Program-made: the position numbers and the translations under genes | From: Sitta carolinensis | Lineage: Eukaryota > Chordata > Aves > Passeriformes > Sittidae | Length of the DNA: 64,000 nucleotides | NCBI GenBank assembly: GCA_032173965.1 | Contig: JAVUNC010000004.1 | Coordinates: 59,581,501 to 59,645,500, forward strand | Direction of reading: 5' to 3' | Notes under the pieces: model-generated | Database searches by the model: none | What the model was told of the DNA's origin: nothing | What the model saw: only the letters and a program-made list of their open reading frames with translations | Shown: in pieces, positions 49,835 through 60,100 of the stretch | How positions within the stretch are numbered: position 1 is the stretch's first letter | Layout of the letters: each line of letters starts with the position of its first letter

Positions 49835-50290
49835 CAGCAACTGGGTGTGACCTTTTACTCTGATTTGTCATTTCATTCCATATTAACTGTGTTCTAAAGA
49901 CCTGTCGATTCTCTTTATTGAACATCTTTAAAATCTGTGCTTGGTTAATGATTGAGGCAAAGAAAACTCTGGTGCGTGCTTTGGTTCTTACTCAGCTTGA
50001 ATATTTAAATGGGCTTCTTGCTGATCTTAATGCATTTAATCTATTTAAATTGCAATCTGTCCAGTCATTTACCCATCCTGATTTTTTTGTTTATTTGTTT
50101 CCTGGCTGTTGTTTTATGTTTCACAGTCTTCTCATGAAACTCTGTTACTTGGGTCACTCCCATTTTGTCATTCTTATTTTGCATATTCCATTTAAGATGC
50201 AGATCTTGTTGTATTTAAATTATTTTATTTTAGGGTTTGAGAAGGAGAGTACTGTATGAGCACAGAGTGGGAGTGGCTAATACTACAAGA
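49835..50290 (+). mobile_element. L2-clade LINE remnant, reverse-transcriptase C-terminal part
   Basis: On the plus strand, across frameshifts, this reads as a decayed L2-type reverse-transcriptase end. First comes QQLGVTFYSDLSFHS (49835-49879), then NIFKICAWLMIEAKKTLVRA and LVLTQLEYLNGLLADL, then LFKLQSVQ. It continues with LMKLCYLGHSHFVILILH and IPFKMQILLYLNYFILGF. These correspond to the L2 blocks LGVIFDSLSF, ALVxSRLDYCNxLLAGL, LQxVQN and LHWLPVxxRIxFKILLLTYKAL. It is distinct from CR1, which lacks this order. L2 activity in birds is ancient, so the copy predates or accompanies early avian evolution. It is inert. Confidence 0.8.
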
Positions 50291-51494
50291 CCCTTGTCTC
50301 CTGAACTGATCTAAGGCTGTCACTTCTCATACTGTCCAGAGTTACCCAAAGATTAATCTAAGAACAGAAGGTGGAGGGCTAAGCCATTGCATTGGATTTG
50401 TCCCTTGCCACAAGATGTAACCTGATAGAGTCCATGGAAGCGCAGCATAACACTTCAAATATTCCCAGAGATAAGTCATTTTGCAGAGGTGCTACCAAGT
50501 GCCTGGTGAAAGCTGCAGAAATTGTACTGGGAAATTGCTGGTACAAATCTGGTGCATCTTTATTTCTGTTTCAGCTCTTCTTACAATAGCATTCTTTGTG
50601 ATAGAAGTATTAAACAATATTCCTCCCATTACAACAGCAGTACTTTTTCATCACCTTTAATTATGTCAGATGCAGCATGAAGCTCTAGATCACCTCCATT
50701 TACCTGATGCATTACTGTCATTTTGAAGGGCAGATGTTCTTACATACCATGCTTCAAAAACCTCATCTCTTTTCTATTGCTTTACAGAGTCGTGCTCTGC
50801 TCCAACAAGAGGTACTTCTTGCATGTGACACACCAACTGCATCTGTTCTCCACACCACCACACGCACAGATGCTTCCCTGAAACTGCTGCAGTTTGTCAC
50901 CATTCTGCTCCAACACATCCTCTGTACATTGGTTTTACAGCTCTACTTGGGATAGCTATTGCAATATTCTGGAGTTTTTATCTGATTTTTTGTATGGGAA
51001 ATGCTCACTGAGTACTGCTACCTGGAGACCAGCAATTCCAGTTCATAAGCTTCCAAAATTGTTTTCATTCCGTAACAGAGTGAAAAGCCCATCTACTGAG
51101 AGGCCTTCACAGGCTTATATTTTGCAAAATTTTTGACTTGCAGAAGAATACCCCCAACTCTGGCTTAGAAAAATGGAGAATTTTATACCCTAGAGAGAAG
51201 GAGATTTGACCCTTAAAACTGTTTTTCTCCACACCTTCTTTCAAATGGGCACTCCCAACAAAGCATTTATAAGAAAATGAAAAAGCATATTTCCTGAAAA
51301 TAAGATCCAGCCAGCCTTCCTCACACTCTCTATGCTAAGTGTCCAGACCCCAGCCCTTCACAAGGCCCTTCAAAATATGTTTACCATACAGTGTTCATTT
51401 TAGACTCCTTGTTTTGCTTTCTGTCTTGAGCAACCCGTCAAACAGGCAATAACAGAAAGCACAGAAGCATCATAAATCCATAAGAGACCTTTAC
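50291..51494. other. unique non-coding sequence
   Basis: Between the L2 remnant and the exon candidate. Two partly overlapping plus-strand frames (50707-51136) of about 80 codons show no family resemblance or splice support. Confidence 0.5.
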
Positions 51495-51748
51495 CTTTTA
51501 GAGCAGCTCCTGCCTCCCCAGCCCAGGTGAAGGTGTGATGCAGGGCACGCTGATTGCTCCAGTAACATCACAGCATCCCTCTGGTGACAGTAGTGGCAAG
51601 GTGTCAGTACAAGGCTCCTTGGTGGCTTCAGCATCCTCACACGCAGTGAGGAAGACGCCAATATCGCCTGCGGTAATTCTCACGTCTCCTGCCATAAGGG
51701 CCCTCTGGGGGTACGCATGCAGCTCAAAGCCTGGCCTTTCACTTCTTC
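51495..51748 (-). ncRNA. candidate spliced exon on minus strand, lncRNA or coding
   Basis: On the minus strand a strong acceptor (ATTTCCTTTGCTCTTGTAG ending at 51749) and a strong donor (CTAAAAG followed by GTAAAG at 51494) bracket a 254-nt block exactly. The block is more GC- and CpG-rich than its surroundings, with about seven CpG in 51545-51715. One frame is open through the exon and reads RSERPGFELHAYPQRALMAG, then DVRITAGDIGVFLTACEDAE, and ends at a TAA (51500-51498) three bases before the donor. A stop so close to the last junction is allowed for a coding gene but would leave an intron in the 3' UTR. The plus strand is also open for 84 codons (51535-51789), so strand is not certain. I favour a lncRNA exon. 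Confidence 0.35.
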
Positions 51749-52116
51749 CTACAAGAGCAAAGGAAATATTTCTTTTCTCAGGCCTCTAAAGCAAGTTTAC
51801 ACCTTTATTTCTGAAACACCAAGGAAGGCAGGCTTTAAATAATACATTTCTAGAGTGTTTTTGTGCAAGTGTCAGGGATGGATGAACTCATTTGAACCAC
51901 AGAGCAGTTGGAAAAGTGGTATTCAAAGAGCACACCTGAAGTCAGCTGTGAAACTGCTCTGCCTCTAAGAAAAAGGCCACTGAAGAGCATGACAGTTGCC
52001 TCAAGAAGGGAATCACTACCACCACCAACTCATGACCACATACTGAAGCTCAAGTATCCAGTGAGAAACACAAGTACCAACAGAAGAGCAACAACTGCCT
52101 TATCCAAAAGGAGCCC
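51749..52116. other. unique sequence
   Basis: No feature supported. Intronic if the adjacent exon candidate is real. Confidence 0.45.
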
Positions 52117-52176
52117 TTTTTTCTTTTTTTTAAAAAAAAAGAAAAAAAAGAAAAGAAAAAAAAAAGAAAATAGCAG
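52117..52176. repeat. T/A inverted low-complexity tract
   Basis: TTTTTTCTTTTTTTT (52117-52131) is matched by AAAAAAAAGAAAAAA (52133-52147), a 15-bp inverted repeat with a one-base spacer, followed by more A runs broken by G. Poly-Lys and poly-Phe frames over it are artefacts. Confidence 0.9.
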
Positions 52177-53460
52177 TTTGTTTAAAAGAAGCAAAACCAC
52201 AGCAGCACCTTTGACCAATCTTTGTCAAGTGATTAGGGCAACTCGCTGAGAAAAACTGGTGTATATGTAACAGAATTGTTATATTTCTATTGTCAGCAAT
52301 TATCCAAAGAAGACCACCCACGATATTTTTCTTTTTTACTTATTGCAAACAAAAGATACAGATTTTGTGAATTTAGGCACAGAATTAGAAGAAAGAGGTG
52401 AGATTAGTGAAGATTGTGTTAGATCTTGGGTTTGGAAGGGAAATTAAAAGACCTTCTCACATGACCATATGGCAGGAAACAAGATCCCTCACAACGCATG
52501 CTCCCAGGCTAGAACCTGAAGCTTATGTTTTCCTAAGTCCTTGGGACTTCACAGGCTGTCCAGGCATCAGAGAAGACAATTAAACAAGCAAACATTATTT
52601 TCCACTGTTCTCAGTGGGAATTCATGGTCCTCACCATTCTGAAATGATACCCTTGATATGCTGATTTCAGAACATTTATATCCTGTGGGAGTTCTGTCCT
52701 CTGACTGCAAGAATGCTAACTATAGTAGATGGAAAATTGAAAGAGTTGTAATTGGTTTTATCAACTGGACAGAAGAAACAGATACATGAAAAAAATCACA
52801 GATTATCTTAATGAGAAAATGTCTTGTTTATAGCATTCTGTGACTATGTGGACTTCTATAGGACTACATATATGTCTTCCAGATCCAAAGGGCAATAGAA
52901 GTATAATGTACTGAAATATTTAAGGGTGATCCTATTCATTTTTAAAAAATGAATAGAAAAATCCAATTCCCTTTCAGAATATTCCTGGATATACTCAAGC
53001 ATCTACAGCTTGAGCATAAAAATGCCAACAAACCCAACCAGATCTGTTTCCTCCTTCCTGGAATTTAATCTGTTGCTACACTGAACATTATCACTACAGA
53101 GAGAAAAATTCAGCATATGATACTACTTTGGAGTGAGGTTTGTCTACGATCCAGAAGAAATCCCACTTTACATGACCAAGTGTCTTTCTGCTGAGGCTGA
53201 GGACTGCATTTTGCTTTGATTAAAGCAATTAAATTAACTTCCTCATATCATAAGACATAAAGAAGATATAAAATACATTCCCATCTTCAACATTCACCTG
53301 ATAGTATTGCACATGACATTTATTCAGGTAAAAATGAAATGAAGTTTTAGTCTTGGAAATCTTTAAATATGTGCATAGCCTGAGAGATATGGAAGACAAA
53401 GCTCAGTTTTATATTGCCTGTAGTTGACTTCGGCTTCTGGCCACTGTACACTTTTCTTAG
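52177..53460. other. unique sequence before the exon candidate at 53461
   Basis: AT-rich sequence without recognised features. The last 20 bases form the acceptor of the candidate exon. Confidence 0.5.
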
Positions 53461-53630
53461 ATGAATATCACGAATTGTTTGTGCATGAAATGTCTTTAAA
53501 AGATCAAGATGTAAGAGAGTTATTAGAAATAACAGAATTAATTTTTAGTGAAATTATATTAAGGCAGAAAAATCATCTTTTAGCACCTGAAGAGGACACA
53601 GATGATTTTTATTGGCAATTATGGATCTAA
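53461..53630 (+). CDS. candidate last coding exon, unknown acidic protein
   Basis: A 3' acceptor (TGTACACTTTTCTTAG) ends at 53460. The exon would begin by completing a split codon (N then AT) and stays open to TAA at 53628-53630, about 56 residues. They read EYHELFVHEMSLKDQDVREL, LEITELIFSEIILRQKNHLL, APEEDTDDFYWQLWI. The composition is unlike a random frame: about ten glutamates, heptad-like hydrophobic spacing suggesting an amphipathic helix, then an acidic tail ending in aromatic residues. Third positions are mostly A or T, as expected of a real exon in an AT-rich isochore. Poly(A) signals AATAAA lie at 53857-53862 and 53879-53884, giving a 3' UTR of about 250 nt. I cannot name the protein. 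It could be the last exon of a larger plus-strand gene, a small gene of its own, or a chance frame. Confidence 0.45.
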
Positions 53631-53856
53631 GACAATAGGACTTTTTGGGTCTTGTTTTCTGCTTGCTACTTCCTCTGTCTTAAATGCTATTTAAAATTTT
53701 TAAAAATCAGTATCTTTCATGTTTTCTTAAATGCCACGGAAGATAGAGTCCTTAGATAGAGCATTTATGACTATTGCTACCATTTGGGTTCAGTTTTCTT
53801 CTGCATATTTTTTAGGGCAGAACTATTTTCTCTTAATTCTGTTACGATTCCTTTCC

Positions 53857-53862
53857 AATAAA
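53857..53862 (+). promoter_or_regulatory. candidate poly(A) signal
   Basis: AATAAA about 227 nt after the stop of the exon candidate at 53461-53630; a second AATAAA follows at 53879-53884. Two closely spaced signals fit a 3' UTR end, but this hexamer is common in AT-rich sequence. Confidence 0.35.
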
Positions 53863-53884
53863 TTTTTTCTCAGCTAATAATAAA

Positions 53885-56800
53885 TATGAACTTGGCTTAG
53901 TATTGCAGCTTAAAAATTTGGATTGTCTCCTCATAACACTCTTTTTAAATCCGTCCCTTCCCACTTTCAGTCCAAGTACCTAAAATGATCCTTTCATCAT
54001 CAAGAGAGTCATTAGAAACCTGGGAATTTCACTATTCTCACCACAGATTTTTTTTTAAGCACAATTTTAACATGGAAAAGTTAATTTTTCACAATTGTTT
54101 AGTGGTAGCTTTTCATACAGAGTATAAAGAATAATCAGAACTGTAAATCCATATGATAGAATAATTCAATTGGCTAAAATTTCAGTGGGCATTGGTCAGA
54201 GTCCACCCCACGAATATCTTTCTTGCATTTAAAATTATATTTAGAAAGTGTGAAAAAAATTCCAACAATTGAAAAGGGGAAATGAAAAGAGCCCAAATTT
54301 CTTAGACAGTATCTACAGTAAGCACAAGAAAAATACAGGCTTAGCAGAGATTTGGGTAATGCCAAAGTCCAGTTATGTGACCACAAAACAAGAGCAGATC
54401 TCAGATCTCTTCTGTATCCAATGCAAATTTTACCTGTAACTAAAATACATTTTGGAGTGGAAGGACTAGACAGAGACATGAGTTTTTACCTCTCATTAAT
54501 GGGAAAAAAGACCGTGCATGTGTGTGCATGTGCATAATGTGGATTTTCTTGTTCTTTCCACTCAAGAAAGAACGGGAAAGGCAGGTCTTCTTGGTCCTCT
54601 TTTCTTGAGGAAAATCACTAGCAGGCATGAGAACCAAGCTGCTCTTGCTTAATGCAGTGGAGATCAGGATTGCTTCACTGTCTTTGTGAGAACAGAATGT
54701 GCAATAAGCATTTGAAAGCTATCAATACTGGGGAAGGCCTACGGAAACATTTCACAGGTACATTTTCAGGGCGAGAAATGAAATTGGTTTTAATAAAGCC
54801 AAGCAAAAAAAGGCTTTAAAAGGACTTTAGCAATGCATAAGACTTCAGTAGTCCTCTGCCCAAGGGTGTCTTTATCACTATGTGTAGTAGTACCTTGTCA
54901 CCAGACTAGGTTTTAATTACACAAGCCGTGGGCAAGTCTGCTTTCTAATATCATTTTGATGTGGTATTCCCTGTATGTCTAGGAAATTAAGATCCCTGCT
55001 ATGCTTATCCTCTCTTAAAGCATTAAACAGCAAGGGCCATTGCCAAAGACAAGAGTTATGCTCTATATTGGTAGTGGGGGAAAAGCTGAATTCTGCCCAT
55101 TTCAGTAAGTGACTTAAATCCCCTATACACCTCCAGTAGTACACAGAGATTAAACTTACCACTTGTGCCATGGCAGTTAATAGTCATTAACCCCAGCAGA
55201 TAGCAGGCACTAGTTGCAAAAATACTTTCCTTTTAATTAGTGCAGCATTTAGTTCAGATTTCCAGCTCTTTCCTGGAGCACAAAACCTGCAATACCACAG
55301 CACCAGATGAATTTGCTGCTCCAGCTGCAGCACTTGAGTTTGTCATGAACTCTCTACCTCTAGTTCAGAGTTGCACCACCACAGCTGTCTGAAATGACCA
55401 GATGTAATTGGGTTCAGTGGAGTTCAAAGCTATACTTCAGCTGCCTCATATCGAAGCCCATTGATGCACTGGCAGATGAAGCACATTGAAATGCTGGGAG
55501 AGTGGGAGGGAAGTTATGAACAGATGATGGTCAGGTCTAACCTGTTAGATGCCAGGATGCAGTACACAACCAGCTTTTGGTGGAGTTTTCAAGAACTCAA
55601 GTGTGTTCTCCTGGAGAAGACTTTATCTCCTCCTCTAATTGCTGCAAAACATATCTTTTTTTTTTGCTAATGTACTTTGTCTATTCCACAGCTTGATACT
55701 TCTGAGACTCATTTACTTTTTTTTTTTTGGAAATGTCAGGGCTTTCTCCTGAGAATGTTCATTCATTATATTTATTTTCTTGGACATGATTTAACAAACC
55801 ATCCCTGAAGAATTTGCAGCTATTAACTTTGTCGAACAGAAGCTCAAGTGAGAGTTAAAGGCAAATGGTCTAGAAGAAAGCAATGGGCCAAAGCACCTCC
55901 AGAGTATTCATCAGCCCGAAAACTCATTTCACTAACTCTTTCTCACAAGACAAGGTAAAAAAACAAAACAAAAAAAAACCCCACACAGAAATAAAAGAAA
56001 ATGGAAGTTTTGTTGTTGCTGGTATGAGATCATAAAGCACAAATAAAATCTAGATAAGCATAGCAAGGTTGGGGTTCTTTTGTCAAGATAGTCAAGTTAC
56101 TCAAATCTTCACCCTCATTTCTGGTCGATCCTTATGCACTGTCCATTTTTACCTCACACTCACTCCTGGAAGCTCCAGGCCAGCAAAAACAGCTTCCCAG
56201 CTGTTATTGGATAGCCATTTGGCTCACACTTCTTCCAGTGTCAGCTCTTGGTTTGTGGAGACCAGGGCTGATGTTCACTAGCAACCTTATTCTGTGAAGA
56301 AAACCTACCTGCTGCCAGTCATAAAACTAAGGAAGCTACAAGTGGCAGTGTGGTGGCTAACTCACCTCATGTAGTCCACAGAGAAGGATATGACAAGTGT
56401 ATCATATAATGTACATAGTTGTATAATCTTGGTCATCCTCCAGGCTGTAATTGCAAATTAATTCTGATGAACAGAACATGATGAAGGGTCTGAACACAGA
56501 AGTCCATCTGGTTTTCTCCAAATACACCAGCTGTACACAACCGAGAATGTATGTCCATTAATTCTGTGCACATAATTCCAAACAGTATGATTTCATACAA
56601 AATATTGCTTCTTACTCCAAACCCGGCCTCACCAGAGACTGTGCCCTTTCTTGAAAACACTGATTAGACTTAATTAGACACAGATAAAGAATGTGACTAC
56701 GTCATTGTTGTTGCTGCATGTAAGTCACACGTAAGTTTTTCTGCAGATGTTTTATGTATCTGTTCCTGACAGAAGCAGACCCAGTCATTTGGTCATTTGT

Positions 56801-57130
56801 TTGGTTTTGAAGATTTCAGCATTTAAATAAAAAAAGAAATAAAAGGAGCCTTTTCAAATAAAAATATCTTTGCAGTATACAACAAATTAAAGAATGTCAA
56901 TTTGGTATTTTTTAAATGTTACGTTTACCTTATTTTCTATTCTGTAAAGACACATAGGAGACCCAAAGCACCAGGCAGTAGCATCCACCAAGTACCTAAA
57001 CACTTTGTACAAGCCATAAAGACATTTGTACAAAATATTTTGTCCAAACTTTTATAATATTTCCTGTGGTCCTTGAGTTAGTCTGGATGTCTTAATCCAG
57101 GATTCATTGTTCTATGTTAAATTGTATGGA
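53885..57130. other. unique non-coding sequence
   Basis: No gene or element is recognised. All frames are at background length. Confidence 0.6.
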
Positions 57131-57165
57131 CCCATATATATATATATATAATTTTTTTTTTTAAA
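57131..57165. repeat. (TA)n and poly(T) stretch
   Basis: CCCATATATATATATATATA is followed by a run of T. A short dinucleotide microsatellite. Confidence 0.8.
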
Positions 57166-60100
57166 TTTCAGAAATGTTTTTTCAATATTTGATAAGAATG
57201 GAGACACCTGTTTTGACACTTTCAGCTGAATTTGAGAGTTTCATGCTGTTCATGTGAGTAGGAAGTATCTTTTCTGGTTATATGTGTTATATGTGTTTAA
57301 TAAGTATCCCTAAAGAAATCTATTTGTGTCTGGTGTGCTACAAGAATACAAAGCCAAACACCACTGAAATGGTATGAAACATTTCCATTAATACCTATTA
57401 GTTTTGAATCAGGCCACCTACCAAGTGCTATTAGGATTTCCCCATACCATTACAAACAGGCCATTTCTATAGGTTTTTTACGTGCAGTAATTTTTTAGTT
57501 TTGTTTAATTTGTTCTCAGCCAGCCTGAAACAATTTTTCAGCAGTATAGCTGGAAAGAAAGTGACTTGACCCAACTGGAGTGCTGGGTGACTGGCATTGC
57601 CATCTTAGCTAAGGTCCAAATTCTTGTTCAAACGTCTCCTGATCACATCCAGTGTCAAGCAGGTTATTCATTGCAGTTCTCCTGGGAGGATGTTTTAATC
57701 AGCCAAAAATGTAATAAAGTTATTTGTGTAGCTACTGGGTAAAAAAAGAGTGAAAACACTGTGTGGGAAAGGAAATGTTTCTTCTAAGACACAATTATTT
57801 TTCCTTTTTTTAAAAAAAATATATTTTGTTGAAGAAAAAGACTGCTTCAAGTTGAACTAAAACTTTTTTATATTCTCTGCTCTGCAGCCCAACCAAGAAA
57901 AATCTATTATTTCCACTGTGCTACTTCTAACCTTTCTATTTCATTCAAACTAGGTTTACACAATTTACTTTCTAAAGAGTGATGGCATCAGGATCTGTAG
58001 AACAGCCAGGGTCAAAATTTCAGTATTTTTGAATACACCTACAATACACAGAGATTTGCATAATAGGCCCTAATGCCTCCTTCAGAATCATTATGGTCTA
58101 TTGAGTAAATAATGTGTCTATTGAAAATGGTTGAAATACCCATTTAGTTGATAGACCCTATTGACTCCTAATAAAAAGCTATTAGAGTTGAATAAATATT
58201 ATGCATTTTAAAACTTGCCTAAATATATTCCATTTCCAGGTATTTTCATATTTACACAATCAACTATAAAGAAAATGTTGTATCTGCTCCCAGACAGCTC
58301 CAAGAGAAAGCTTAGAGGGCTTCTCTTTTTGTAGGGCTTTTTCTTAGCTTTTAAAGATGCTAAGATAGATTGTATTTGAGTGGTTTTGTTTTTGGTGAGA
58401 CTGAGATGGTGAAACAAAATCAGAACAAGAAAGAAAATTAAAGTACATGAGTTGGTACTTAAATAAAATTAAGATTTATGTTTTCAATGAGTTAGCATAG
58501 GATTTAGCCATGCTCTCTTGGGCTTATCTGTGGGATTGAACATCACATTCTTTACAGACAATTGTTTAAATATGCAAATACATTGAAAAGAATGTGCATA
58601 GTTAGATGATGTGTAAAATTCACATTTTCATTTACTCAGTCTTAAATGTTTTCTTGAGAGCTGAAAGAATCTCTCAAGTTAAAGCATACTTTGATAATTA
58701 TCCATACATACATTTTTTATCCCTTTTTGCTAATCCACAGCAAATCTGAAGCAACTGTAAATAGCTTTAATTGTTTAGCATAAAGATTTCAGACTCCAGA
58801 TGTGGCTTATGTTGTTTTGTGTCTCATCTCAGAATTTCGGCTCTTGTGTTCTGGATTGCACATCCTGCTACTCCATTCACTGTTATGTGGACATAAAAAA
58901 TAGCCAGGACATGAATCTGGTACAGAAGTGTCTCATGTGCTTTGTTCAAGTGAAAGCAGGGCAGGGAAGTGGCTGCTGCTTTTCTGCTCAAAGAAAATTC
59001 AAGGTTCAACTGCTTGTAAAGAGCAAGAACAGGTACAGACAGTGACAGAAGTGATTGTTTTAGACATTTTCACACGAGCTGGCTCCTTGGTCTCCAGCAA
59101 TCACAGATTCTTGTTTGCTGTACTCTTGTTGCTTTCAAATGGCTCACATATTTATGTACATTTCTGGATCTCATCCACCTCTAGAAGACCACCAGGAAAA
59201 CCTGCCATCAGTTTGCACAGAGGTCAAAGCAGAAGGCTGTACTTTGTGGCCCATAAGAGTCCAATCCAACTGTATTTGAGAGCTGTGCATAGACCTGTGG
59301 ACCATGTTTCCAAAAGTCATGCTCAGTCACTCACAGGTCTCTACCATGCAGTCATTGACTGTGTCTGCTCTACTAAACCTCTTCATAAGCTCAGCCTTCC
59401 AAAAGGTTGCCTCGACTGTATATCGCTGTGACAGTGTTATGCAAATTGTTTTCTCAGTTTATTTAATTTGATGTTGGCAAGAATAGAGGGTTAATGGCCT
59501 TGGCACGAACACATCTTGCTGCTATTTTCCAGACAGTTCCTTGAATATCTGAACACTAGAAAGTCTTCTTCAGTCTCACAACAGCAAAGAAACACGGAAA
59601 GGTCTAACCTAGCTTTTAGCACTATCCCATTGTGGACTAAAAATGTTGAAGTTTCCAAACAGTAGCTGATTTGTCCTGTTCAGAACACACCTCATTTGGT
59701 TGTTTCATTTCTCTCTTTCCTCTGCTGTCTACAACTGTCTTTTGCATTTTATCCATCCTGTGTGTGTTACAGAAAGTGTGGTCAACAGGCCACCTCCTTC
59801 TCCTTTCCCTCCTTCCTCCAGACTCCTCACCACTTAAGACAGGTCCTTGAGCACCAACCTATACACAGCAGACAGAGGCCTTCTAGAGGGCTGGCTTGAA
59901 GAAACCATGATGCACAAATTATTTCTATATTCTTACATCCTATATACTATTAAATAATTCTCCTTTCTGTGCCTGAGGGGTATGGAAGTTGTCAGTGAGA
60001 AAGACCCTTAAGGAAATGGAAAATTCTCCACAGATACCCCTCAGTATTAGTGGTGCAGCATGGCCCCACCTTCACCTCCAAACCAGTTGTATTCCAACAG

